From Nitratidesulfovibrio sp. (GTDB lineage Bacteria; Desulfobacterota; Desulfovibrionia; Desulfovibrionales; Desulfovibrionaceae), in assembly GCF_040373385.1 (NCBI RefSeq), contig NZ_JBDXXH010000002.1, positions 372,001 to 436,000 on the forward strand: DNA of 64,000 nucleotides. Direction: 5' to 3'. The notes beneath the pieces were generated by a model. That model worked only from the letters and a program-made list of their open reading frames with translations, ran no database searches and was not told where the DNA came from. The position numbers were made by a program, and so were the translations under genes. This document shows positions 26,227-34,244 of the stretch, piece by piece; positions within the stretch are counted from its first letter, which is position 1, and every line of letters begins with the position of its first letter.

Positions 26227-28173
26227 CTATGCGATGATGTCGAGCCCGGAGGCGGTAAGAGTTGCCGAGCGTCCGGTGGAGGCTGCCGCTGCTGCGGTGT
26301 CAACGGCCTGCATGGCGGTGTCGTCGGTCCCGCCGTCACGCAGGCGGCGCAGGCGTCGATAGCGCTCGCGCTCCGCGTTGCGGGCCTGCTGCTCCTGGCT
26401 GGCGTTGTGCTGGGCCGTATCCTGCCAGGCCTGCGAAAACGAGTTGTCCTGCAACTGGGTTTGCACTTCCAGCCGGTCCACCTTCAGCCCCTGCTGTTCC
26501 AGCGCGGTGCGCAGCACGTGCAACTGGTCGTTGAGGGCCTGCGCGGTCTCGGTGCGGTCGGGGCGGATGGTGGCGTTGACTTCGCCGTTGCGCACGGAAA
26601 GGGTCACGGTCACGTTGCCCAGTTCGCCGGGGTCGAGTTGCATGGTCAACTGGCGGGTGCCGTCCTGCATGGAGGTGAGGATGCCCCGCTCGAGTTGGGC
26701 CGCCGCCTGTTCGGAAAGATAGGGGGTCAGGGCCTGGCCCTGCCGTTGGGCAGCCCCCGCCGCATTGGCGGCATTGGCCGCGCTGGCAGAAGCGTCGGCC
26801 ATGCTCTGGGCCGCGCCGCTGAGGGTAGGACTGACGTCGATCTTGCGCAGCAGTTCGGCCCAGGGATCGCTGCTGCCGCCGGAAGCGGACCGACCGTGCT
26901 GGTCCTGCTGCCAGGCGGAGCCCTTGCCGTCGCCCGACTGTGAAGACTGACCCGATTGCTTATCCAGCCCGAACGCCTGCGCCTGGGCATTGCCCTGCGT
27001 CACCTGCGCCTGCTGGCTGCTGGTGCCCCCGTTGCCGTTGTTGCCGTTGTGCAGGGACACGTTCTGCTGCATGGCGTCGCCCGACTGCCCGATCTGGGAT
27101 GCCTGGCGCGGATCGGACAACGGCCCGGCATGTTCCTGCGTGCTGCCCCCGGTGCGCATCAGGCCGGACTGGCGGGTCTTGCCCGCGTTGGCCGATCCGC
27201 CGTCGTGGCGTTCAGCGTCCAGCGCGGGGGCCACACCGCTGCCGTTACCCTTGCCGGTGGCGGCTTCGCGGATCAGCACCTCGCTGCGCTGGGCGGTACG
27301 GTCCCCACGTCGGTCGGCCTGCTCGATGCGCTCGGCGGATTTCTTGGCCGCCTGCAACACCGGATCAAGCGCGGAACCGAGGGCCGAGGCCAGGTTGCGG
27401 TCGGCCTGTTCGCGCGCGGCCATCTCCTGTCCGGCGGGAACCAGAACGGACTTCAGCCCGGCGGCGGTGGTGGAAATTTCGGTCTGCCCGCCGAACAGCG
27501 TCTTCATGGCGGCCAGCACTTCGGGCGAGAGGCGAAGGCCCTTGGCCATGGCCTCCAGTTCTTCCACGTTGACGTCGATGGCATCGCCGTCGGTCTTGCT
27601 GCTCAGCTTGGTGCTGATGGTCTTCCACACCGCATCGGTGTTGCCCGCGTCCATCTGGGCCAGCATGCTGTCCGCTTCTTCGGGCAGCATGCCGATCTTT
27701 TGCAGGAACTGCTTGGCGTCCAGGCGCTGGTTGCCGTTCAGGGCGGTGGTGGCGGTGCTGTTGGCGTCCAGGTTGGCGTAGGGGCCATCCTTGCGCAGGG
27801 CCGAAATGACCTGCCCCAGCGAGTAGTTGCCGGAGGTGGAGGCCATCTGGGTGAGGCGTTCCAGCCGGTCGGGCGACACGCCGCTCTTTTCCAACTGGTT
27901 CCGCAACGCGATGACGTCCTGGTAGGAAAGGCTGATCTGCCCCGGCGCGGTGAGCACGCTCCCGTCTTCGCCCCTGCGCACCTTGCCCTTGGCGTCCGTG
28001 GCCGCATTGGCGGCGTTGCGGAGGGCGGTGGTGCCCGCGCCGGAGATGGAGCGCGAGCTCGCCTTGTCCGCGAGCACGGAAGCGAAGTCGAGGGTGCTGG
28101 CAGTGACCTTGGGGCGCCGCGTCACGTCGGACGGCGCTTTTTCGGTCTCGGGAAGAAAGGGAAAAATATGCAT
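26227..28173 (-). CDS. fliK: Flagellar hook-length control protein FliK
   Basis: The 648-residue protein senses hook length and switches export specificity. The C-terminal Flg_hook domain (about residues 520-620) shows MQLDPGELGNVTVTLSVRNG and LHVLRTALEQQGLKV. The rest is low-complexity Ala/Gln/Ser/Gly-rich sequence, as expected of the ruler region. The start at 28173 (MHIFPFLPETEK) is supported by AAGGAG upstream. The longer ORF upstream adds only seven residues. It begins the operon with flgD and flgE. A palindrome GGAACGTTCC lies upstream at about 28205-28214. Confidence 0.93.
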   Translation of the reverse strand: MHIFPFLPETEKAPSDVTRRPKVTASTLDFASVLADKASSRSISGAGTTALRNAANAATDAKGKVRRGEDGSVLTAPGQISLSYQDVIALRNQLEKSGVSPDRLERLTQMASTSGNYSLGQVISALRKDGPYANLDANSTATTALNGNQRLDAKQFLQKIGMLPEEADSMLAQMDAGNTDAVWKTISTKLSSKTDGDAIDVNVEELEAMAKGLRLSPEVLAAMKTLFGGQTEISTTAAGLKSVLVPAGQEMAAREQADRNLASALGSALDPVLQAAKKSAERIEQADRRGDRTAQRSEVLIREAATGKGNGSGVAPALDAERHDGGSANAGKTRQSGLMRTGGSTQEHAGPLSDPRQASQIGQSGDAMQQNVSLHNGNNGNGGTSSQQAQVTQGNAQAQAFGLDKQSGQSSQSGDGKGSAWQQDQHGRSASGGSSDPWAELLRKIDVSPTLSGAAQSMADASASAANAANAAGAAQRQGQALTPYLSEQAAAQLERGILTSMQDGTRQLTMQLDPGELGNVTVTLSVRNGEVNATIRPDRTETAQALNDQLHVLRTALEQQGLKVDRLEVQTQLQDNSFSQAWQDTAQHNASQEQQARNAERERYRRLRRLRDGGTDDTAMQAVDTAAAAASTGRSATLTASGLDIIA

Positions 28174-28500
28174 GCCGGGGCTCCTTGCAGCCATTGGATT
28201 ACAAGGAACGTTCCAAAACTGTACGCAACATTATTTCAGGAGGTTACGGCATGCAGGGGCGGCGTGCCCGGCAAGGCCTGCCGTGTCTGAGCGGTGGCTG
28301 GACGGAGCGTGTTTGCAATTCTTGACCATTCTTGATGGTCGGCGGGGGGGGGGCGTGCAGCGGGTGGGGCCGATCGGCGGCAGGCACGCGCCGTACAGCC
28401 CGGGCGGAGTGGATAGAGCCGGACAGCCGGGCAGGGCCGGATAGATGCGGACGGTGCCGGGACGGGAATGGACGGGACGGGGGATGGGACGGGGAGCGGA
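28174..28500. other. Gap between fliK and the GT9 gene
   Basis: The 327 bases hold a perfect palindrome GGAACGTTCC near 28205, a short plus-strand frame with an ideal SD (28251-28325) and a GGGACGGGAATGGACGGG-type repeat run from about 28449. The fliK promoter must be here; no sigma54 spacing (GG-N10-GC) was found. The closest match, TGGTCA-N4-TTGC, is one base short. Confidence 0.5.
28251..28325 (+). CDS. Possible 24-residue leader peptide with ideal SD
   Basis: AGGAGG lies exactly seven bases before ATG, and a short frame encodes MQGRRARQGLPCLSGGW and so on before TGA. The frame is on the plus strand, against the fliK operon and with no plus-strand gene after it. That makes a leader role hard to argue, although a small RNA or peptide could be made. 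The match may be chance. Confidence 0.2.
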   Translation: MQGRRARQGLPCLSGGWTERVCNS

Positions 28501-30057
28501 TCAGGCCGTAAGGGCGGCCAGGGCCTCCACCAGGGCCAGGGCCTCTGCCCAGGCGGTGGGGGTGGCGTCGGCGTTCTGCATGGCCATGTGCAGATAGCCC
28601 GTAAGGGGACGCAGCATGGGCGGATGCAGGTGCCAGAAGTCGGGCGGCAGCATGGCCTGGCCAGACCGCAGGCCGCGCAGGGTACGGGCCAGGTCGCGCC
28701 CAAGCTCGGACAGGGCGCGGCGCAGGGTTTCGGCCAGCCGGGGCGAGGCGGCGGCAAGGTCGGCCCAGGCCTGACGGGCGGCGGCCTCGCCGTGCAGGCC
28801 AAGCCGCCATGCCCAGAATGCCTTCCAGAACTGCCCGAACAGGCGGCGGGGTTCGCCCTGCCGTCCGTTGATCGGGGTGGCCAGCGGAACGAGGTCGAAC
28901 AGCCCCAGTGCGTCACGCCCCGTACGCAACAATTCCAGCCCTGGCAGGCGCATGCGGGCAAGGCGCGGGGTGGTGCCAGCGGCATTCGCGCCACTGGTGG
29001 GCAGGGACGGGGCGTCGTCCTGTTCGCGCAGCAGCGCGTGCACCAGCGATGCCACCCGTACGGGGTCGAACCTGTCGCGGCACAGCACGGAAGGCTGGGT
29101 GCACCGCCAGCAGCCCACGCAGCTGATGGTGGCGCGCAGCACGTGGTGCCCCGGGGGGAAGGGGGCGGTTTCCCAGGCGTTCACCGGTCCCATGGACAGG
29201 TTCAGGGTGGGGGTCTGGGTCCAGGCGGCCACGTGCATGGGGCCTGTGTCCGGCGTGACCAGCAGGCGCAGCGAGCGCGTGAGGGACACCAGTTCCGGCA
29301 GGGAGAAGCGCCCGCACAGGTTCAGCGCCGGGGTGCTGGCGCGGCGGGCCACGTCGGCCCCCAGTGCCGCTTCCGCCGGACCGCCCAGCAGTACCGGCTT
29401 CAGCCCGCGTCGCAGAAGATCGCGGGCCAGCACGGCCCAGAACTGGGCACCGGGACGTTTTTCCGGCTCGCTGGCCCCCAGGAACAACCCCACCCGCTGC
29501 GGGTCGCGTCCCTGATGCTGCGGCGGGGGCCAGTCGGTGCCGCGTATCCGGCTGGCGGGCACGCAGTCCAGGGCATTCAGGTCGGCCCAGTGGAACAGGT
29601 TGTGCCGGTTGTTGTGCACCAGCGAGGTCCGGTACAGTTGCCAGTGCCCGTGCACGTAGGTGGTCCGGTCGGTCCCTTTCACCGTCCCGGTATTCGCCAG
29701 GCAGGGGCCGAAATGCGCGTCGGCATGCAGTTGCCCGGCCAGCGCGGCGGCCTCTGGCCGGTGGCTGAGGTTGACCACCAGGTGGTAGCGGTTCCGGCGC
29801 AGCCGTTCCGCCGCGCCGTACGGAAAGAATACCGCCTCCGGGCCGATGGGCATGAGTCCCTTGAAGAACTTCTCCTCGCCCACCACCCACAGCGGACGGC
29901 GCGGGTGTTCCGCCCGCAGCCACGCCAGCAGCGGAAAGGTCAGCACCAGATCGCCCATGCGCTGCATTTGCAGCACCAGAATGGGCGCATCAGGCGCGTT
30001 GTCCGCAGGTGCGCGGGGGGGCGCTGCGGGCGTCGGGGGCGTGGGGGCGGTGGTCAT
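28501..30057 (-). CDS. Glycosyltransferase family 9 (heptosyltransferase-like)
   Basis: The 518-residue protein has the GT9 pattern. The N-terminal half has ILVLQMQRMGDLVLTFPLL. The C-terminal half has VGLFLGASEPEKRP, the ADP-heptose-like site PDTGPMHVAAW with NLSMGP, and a cysteine set CVGCWRCTQPSVLC. The LPS heptosyltransferases of this family transfer heptose from ADP-heptose. Residues 360-518 form an extra helical domain not usual in GT9. It precedes the flagellar genes on the same strand and follows a second glycosyltransferase gene with a 24-base gap. Either flagellin glycosylation or surface LPS synthesis is possible. Confidence 0.82.
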   Translation of the reverse strand: MTTAPTPPTPAAPPRAPADNAPDAPILVLQMQRMGDLVLTFPLLAWLRAEHPRRPLWVVGEEKFFKGLMPIGPEAVFFPYGAAERLRRNRYHLVVNLSHRPEAAALAGQLHADAHFGPCLANTGTVKGTDRTTYVHGHWQLYRTSLVHNNRHNLFHWADLNALDCVPASRIRGTDWPPPQHQGRDPQRVGLFLGASEPEKRPGAQFWAVLARDLLRRGLKPVLLGGPAEAALGADVARRASTPALNLCGRFSLPELVSLTRSLRLLVTPDTGPMHVAAWTQTPTLNLSMGPVNAWETAPFPPGHHVLRATISCVGCWRCTQPSVLCRDRFDPVRVASLVHALLREQDDAPSLPTSGANAAGTTPRLARMRLPGLELLRTGRDALGLFDLVPLATPINGRQGEPRRLFGQFWKAFWAWRLGLHGEAAARQAWADLAAASPRLAETLRRALSELGRDLARTLRGLRSGQAMLPPDFWHLHPPMLRPLTGYLHMAMQNADATPTAWAEALALVEALAALTA

Positions 30058-30081
30058 GGTGTTGGCATGGGCGTGTGACTG

Positions 30082-32004
30082 CTATCTGGCACGGGCCGGA
30101 CCGAAGATGCGGCGCATGTGGTCCAGCAGCGTGCGCAGCCGGTGCTCGTAGGTGTGCTCTGCCAGGATGCGCCTGCGCGCGGCAGCCACCACGCGGGCGC
30201 GTTCTTCCGGGTGGTCCAGGTAATGGCGCAGCAGCTCGTCAGCCTGTTCCGGTTCCGTGTAGCACACCACCTCGCGCCCCGGATCGAACAGGTTCTCTAT
30301 CTGGTCGCGCCAGTCGGTGAGCACGAACGATCCGGTGGCGGGCACGTCGAACACCCGCTGGTTGACGGCGCCCTTCATCTGCTTGCTGGTGCAGTTGAAG
30401 TTGATTTCCGACAGGGGGTAGAACGCGGGTAGCTCGCTGTAATAGTTGATTTCCGGGTGCAGCCGCCAGCCAGCGGGCGCGGTGCGGAACACCTTGCGCC
30501 ACCCCGTGTCGCCCACGATGAGCGGGGCAAAGGGCAGGGTGCGCGCCACGCAGGCGGCACGATACTGGCGGGTGGCCTCCCAGGTGAGCATGGTTTCGTA
30601 GGACAGGCGCCGCTCGGCGCCGTTCTGCCCGTCCTTTTCCTCCGGCCCTCCCAGTCCGTCATATACGGCGGCCAGTTGCGGCTGGTGCGCCCGCAGGTAG
30701 GCCCCCACGGATCGTTCGCCGTGCGCGCCGAAGCCCGCCGCCACCTCGCGGTACGAGCGCAGCAGCGCGGCGGGCAGCTTGCCCGCCTTCATGCGGTGGG
30801 CCACCTTGTAGACCATGGAATTGCCCACGAAGGACACCCGCGCCCGCCACGGATGGCGTGCGGGCAGCGGTGACGCGGGCGGGGCGAAGCGTACCGGGTC
30901 GGTGCCCAGGGGCAGGTAGGCCACGTGTTCGAAGCCAAGGTCGCGCAGCGAGGGCAGGTTGTCCGCGTCCCAGGTGAAGATGGCCGTCCAGGGGCTGACG
31001 ATGCGCCGGTACAGGTAGAGGATCAGGTGCGGGTTGTCCACGAACCACGAGGCCAGCGGCAGGCGCAGCTTTTCCAGCAGCTCGGTCAGCACGCCTTCGC
31101 GGTCCACGCCCAGATGGTTGATGGTGAAGGCGAAGTCGGGCCGGAATTCCACCACGGCGCGCAACAGCTTTTCCACGAATTCGCCCCGGCCCACCTCGTC
31201 GTCGTCCAGGGTGAGCAGGTGGTACGGCACGCCCAAGCGCTGGCAGGCGGTGACGATTTCGCCCATCAGGAAATACTGGCTGGTGATCAGCAGCATGCGC
31301 GGCAGGGCGGCCGGGTCCGCGAATTTGGGGTAGGCGGCCCGTTCCCAGAAGTTGAAGCGGGCGCTGGCGGACAGCACGTCGCGCAGGCGGGCGTAATGGG
31401 CACGGTCCAGGCGCAGGTAGAAGGGGTGCGGCAGGGGCAGCAGTTGCAGCCCGCCGTGCTCGTACTGCCAGCGGGTAAGGGTGCGCAGGGCCACGTCCGT
31501 ATCGTCGTCGGTCACCCACAGGATGCGTCCACCGCAAGCATCGTCGGCATGGCGTTCGCGCAGGCGGGTGGCCGCAAGGATTTCCGTGGACCGGTCCACC
31601 ACGGCCACGGGACCGGGATGCAGTTCCAGCAGGCGGGCCAGGGCCGCGCCGGTGCCCGCGCCCAGGAGGACGGGCAGGACTGGCGGAGCGGAAGGGGCGG
31701 GCGACGCGGATGGGCCTGCCGTGCCGGATATTTCGGACGTATCCGACGGGCCGGTGATGTCGGGCGGGGCGGCTCCGGAAGGCCTTTCCGCGCGCAGCCT
31801 TTCGTAGGGGGCCAACAGGGCCAGTTCGCGTGCCGGGCCACCGGGGCCCAGCATGGCCATGCTGCGGCCATCCACGGTTACTTCCACGTCGGTGACGGGC
31901 GCCTGCCCTGCCGCCGTGCCGGTCGGGCGGGGCGACGGCAGCGCGCGGGCCGCCAGCCTGGGGCGGGGTGTGGTCTCGCGGTGGGAATTATCTGCTGGCG
32001 GCAT
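30082..32004 (-). CDS. CgeB-like glycosyltransferase
   Basis: The 640-residue protein is a GT-B-type glycosyltransferase of the CgeB/DUF3880 group. After a low-complexity region with the 9-base repeat-encoded run [17 protein letters not shown], the middle shows [20 protein letters not shown] and [16 protein letters not shown], then [10 protein letters not shown]. The C-terminal glycosyl_transf_1_2 domain has [19 protein letters not shown]. This C-terminal domain is commonly found in spore-coat and surface glycan genes. It is the upstream partner of the GT9 gene. No strong SD precedes the ATG at 32004. Confidence 0.78.
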   Translation of the reverse strand: MPPADNSHRETTPRPRLAARALPSPRPTGTAAGQAPVTDVEVTVDGRSMAMLGPGGPARELALLAPYERLRAERPSGAAPPDITGPSDTSEISGTAGPSASPAPSAPPVLPVLLGAGTGAALARLLELHPGPVAVVDRSTEILAATRLRERHADDACGGRILWVTDDDTDVALRTLTRWQYEHGGLQLLPLPHPFYLRLDRAHYARLRDVLSASARFNFWERAAYPKFADPAALPRMLLITSQYFLMGEIVTACQRLGVPYHLLTLDDDEVGRGEFVEKLLRAVVEFRPDFAFTINHLGVDREGVLTELLEKLRLPLASWFVDNPHLILYLYRRIVSPWTAIFTWDADNLPSLRDLGFEHVAYLPLGTDPVRFAPPASPLPARHPWRARVSFVGNSMVYKVAHRMKAGKLPAALLRSYREVAAGFGAHGERSVGAYLRAHQPQLAAVYDGLGGPEEKDGQNGAERRLSYETMLTWEATRQYRAACVARTLPFAPLIVGDTGWRKVFRTAPAGWRLHPEINYYSELPAFYPLSEINFNCTSKQMKGAVNQRVFDVPATGSFVLTDWRDQIENLFDPGREVVCYTEPEQADELLRHYLDHPEERARVVAAARRRILAEHTYEHRLRTLLDHMRRIFGPARAR

Positions 32005-32168
32005 GGTCGGTGTACTGCCCTTGCGTGGGGTTGCCCGTTTTACCGTGGGGTTGGGGAGGCGCGGCGTTCCCTGCGGTCAGGCAGCGTTCGTCGGCATATG
32101 GCAGGGCAGCTCGCCCCAGACGGAGCCCTGTGCGCCCGGTCGCGCCCGGTCGCGTCAGGTCGCGTTCG

Positions 32169-33302
32169 TCAGCGCTTGGCGGGCGGCAGGGCGGGCGATT
32201 CCACGGCCAGTTCGCCGTCACGCAGCACAATGCGCACGTCGCGCAATTCCTCGCGTACCTCCATCCACGATTCCTCGATGGAAATTTCCACGCCGGGCAT
32301 GATGCGCCCCGGCACCACCAAGCGGCAGCGCTCGGCGATGGGGCCGCCGCGCTTCAGGTCCTGCCACAGCGCGGCACGCTGGCGCAGCAGGCGGTCCATC
32401 TTCTTCAGCGCGGCCTCCAGGCGGCGCACCGGCTCTTCCTTGCCCGCCGGGGTGTCGGCGGCCACGGCCTCGTAGTGGATGATGCGCTGGCGCAGGTCGC
32501 GGATGTTTTCCTCGAGCCGGGTGATCTTGCGGAACTTGAACGGGTCGTACCCCAGGTTCACCTTGGTGGGCGAACCCTGGGCACCGCCCAACTGGTTTTC
32601 GATGTACACCACGCCCGCGCCGTGCACCGTGCCGCCCTGCACGCGGTCCTTCACGACAAGGTTCGCCCCGGCGTAGATGCGGCAGTGCAGGGCGAACCGC
32701 TCTATGTACATGTTGCCGTGCGAGCGCAGTTCCGCGTTTTCGGCAAAGGGCACGCGCAGGGTGTCGCCCGCGTCGAGCAGGCAGCCCTTGCCGCCCTTGA
32801 TGCCGCTTTCGCAGGCTATGGCCCCCCGTGCACGCACCACCGCGCCTTCCACCACGCCCTTGACCAGGATGTTGTCCGCCTGGATTTCGAAGCCGGGCTT
32901 CACGTCGGCATGGATGGCCATGTCGCCCACGAAGAAGATGTTGCCGGTGTGGAAGTCCACGTCGCGGCGCACGTTGAGCATCTTCTTCACCGTGATCAGC
33001 CCGTCGTGGTAGAAGACGTACCCGTTGGCGTCGGCCACCACCCGATTCGGCGAGCCGGGGTCCACTTCGCAGTTGGGGCCGCAGGGCAGTTCCCTTGGCG
33101 CGGCATCGTAAACGTAACGCGGGTCCAGCGGGCCTTCGCCCGCTTCTTCCAGCGGCACCAGTTCCGCCAGCACCTGTCCCTTCACCACGTTCTGGACGTA
33201 GCCGAGGTTGTAGCGGTCGATGTTGCCGGCATCGTCCGCTTTAGGTTTCAGGTGCATGTAGTCGAAGTCGGGCTCGAAATGGTGGCGCAGGTAGTATGGC
33301 AT
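32169..33302 (-). CDS. FapA (DUF342) polymerising-type protein
   Basis: The 377-residue protein is a FapA/DUF342 family member. The core beta-helix contains GYVFYHDGLITV, VDFHTGNIFFVGD, VEGAVVRARG and GNMYIERFALHCRIYAG, as repeated right-handed turns of about 20 residues. A C-terminal coiled coil (KITRLEENIRDLRQRI... ALKKMDRLLRQRAALW) follows. DUF342 proteins polymerise or act as surface/membrane scaffolds in some lineages; a role here is not established. GGAGAGCGCCAC sits before the ATG. It is the last gene of a run with the partner-switching genes, 130 bases downstream of the STAS gene. Confidence 0.75.
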   Translation of the reverse strand: MPYYLRHHFEPDFDYMHLKPKADDAGNIDRYNLGYVQNVVKGQVLAELVPLEEAGEGPLDPRYVYDAAPRELPCGPNCEVDPGSPNRVVADANGYVFYHDGLITVKKMLNVRRDVDFHTGNIFFVGDMAIHADVKPGFEIQADNILVKGVVEGAVVRARGAIACESGIKGGKGCLLDAGDTLRVPFAENAELRSHGNMYIERFALHCRIYAGANLVVKDRVQGGTVHGAGVVYIENQLGGAQGSPTKVNLGYDPFKFRKITRLEENIRDLRQRIIHYEAVAADTPAGKEEPVRRLEAALKKMDRLLRQRAALWQDLKRGGPIAERCRLVVPGRIMPGVEISIEESWMEVREELRDVRIVLRDGELAVESPALPPAKR

Positions 33303-33431
33303 GTGGCGCTCTCCGTGGGGCTGTGCCTGCGGCGCCGCGTGGCGTGCCGCGTATCCGGACTGCGGGCGAGGGAAGACCGTGTTCCTGTCGTGGCGTGCCT
33401 TGGCCCCGTGGCTGACGGCACCAGGGGGAAG

Positions 33432-33776
33432 CTAGTCCGGCAGAAGGGCCAGCAAATCTACCTCGTCGCCAAGGATGGGAAAGAACCCGGTGAGTTGCGC
33501 GGTTTCCATGGTGTGCACCGCCTCTGCGGTGGGCCGGTACAGCAGCAGGCGGCGGCCCATGGACCGCGCCTTGGTGCTGGCGGCCACCAGCGTGCCCAGG
33601 CCCGAGCTGTCCATGAACGACACGGCGCCAAGGTCCAGCACCACGTCGGACACACCCTTTCGGGCGAACAGCCGTTCCAGTTCGTTGCGGACCTCGGTGG
33701 CGTTGGCCAGGGTCAGCTCGCCTGTCAGCGCCGCGACAAGGATGTTTCCGTGATCGTCAAGCTCGAGGTGCGCCAT
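33432..33776 (-). CDS. STAS-domain anti-anti-sigma factor
   Basis: The 114-residue protein is a single STAS domain: ILVAALTGELTLANATEV as the first strand-helix, VLDLGAVSFMDSSGLG with Ser in the phosphorylation position (second Ser of DSSG), and LYRPTAEAVHTMETAQLTGFF. This is the SpoIIAA/RsbV family, which releases an anti-sigma factor when dephosphorylated. Its ATG at 33776 lies inside the preceding RsbW gene, so the two overlap by 52 bases. GGAGGAACA gives the ribosome site. It should pair with that RsbW-like kinase. Confidence 0.88.
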   Translation of the reverse strand: MAHLELDDHGNILVAALTGELTLANATEVRNELERLFARKGVSDVVLDLGAVSFMDSSGLGTLVAASTKARSMGRRLLLYRPTAEAVHTMETAQLTGFFPILGDEVDLLALLPD

Positions 33777-34231
33777 TGTTCCTCCGGGATGGCCAATTGC
33801 AGGTGCAGGGTGTTGCCGTCGGGGCCGGTGGCACCCGTCACGGCATCGCACAGGCAGGTGATGATGTGCAAGCCCCGTCCTGACGTGGCTTCCGGAGCCA
33901 CTCCCGACGGGCCAGACGGGCCAGACGGGCCAGACAGGCCAGACAGGCCGGGCGGGGGCAGCGGGCAAGCCGCGCAGCCGCGGCCCCAGTCGGTGACGGC
34001 CAGTTCCATGCCCACGCGCGGGGTCACCGTCAGGCGCACCCGCAACGGGCCGGGTTGCCCTTCCGGGTAGGCATGGCGCACCACGTTGGCGCATGCCTCC
34101 GCCGTGACCAGTTCCAGCGGGTGCACCAGTGTGGGCGTGGCCAGGTAGGCGGCCATGGTAGCGGCGATGCCGCGCACGAAGGGGCGGTAGGTTTCGCGCA
34201 GGGCGGTGGTGGTGAATTCGTAATCGTGCAT
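33725..34231 (-). CDS. RsbW-like serine kinase / anti-sigma factor
   Basis: The 168-residue protein is a GHKL ATPase of the SpoIIAB/RsbW type. The N box reads ELVTAEACANVVRHAY, the G1 box DWGRG and the G2 box GRGLHII. Between G1 and G2 a PPPGLSGLSGPSGPSG stretch is encoded by tandem 9-base units; it should lengthen the ATP lid. The gene overlaps the STAS gene, so the two are translationally coupled. It is part of a SpoIIE-RsbW-STAS set with 13 bases separating it from the phosphatase gene upstream. Confidence 0.85.
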   Translation of the reverse strand: MHDYEFTTTALRETYRPFVRGIAATMAAYLATPTLVHPLELVTAEACANVVRHAYPEGQPGPLRVRLTVTPRVGMELAVTDWGRGCAACPLPPPGLSGLSGPSGPSGPSGVAPEATSGRGLHIITCLCDAVTGATGPDGNTLHLQLAIPEEQWRTSSLTITETSLSRR

Positions 34232-34244
34232 GGTGCGCTTCCGT

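Noticed and set aside
23284..26943. A 1219-codon plus-strand open frame over flgE and flgD
   Set aside because: It is antisense to the flagellar genes and crosses the long terminator hairpin at 23584.
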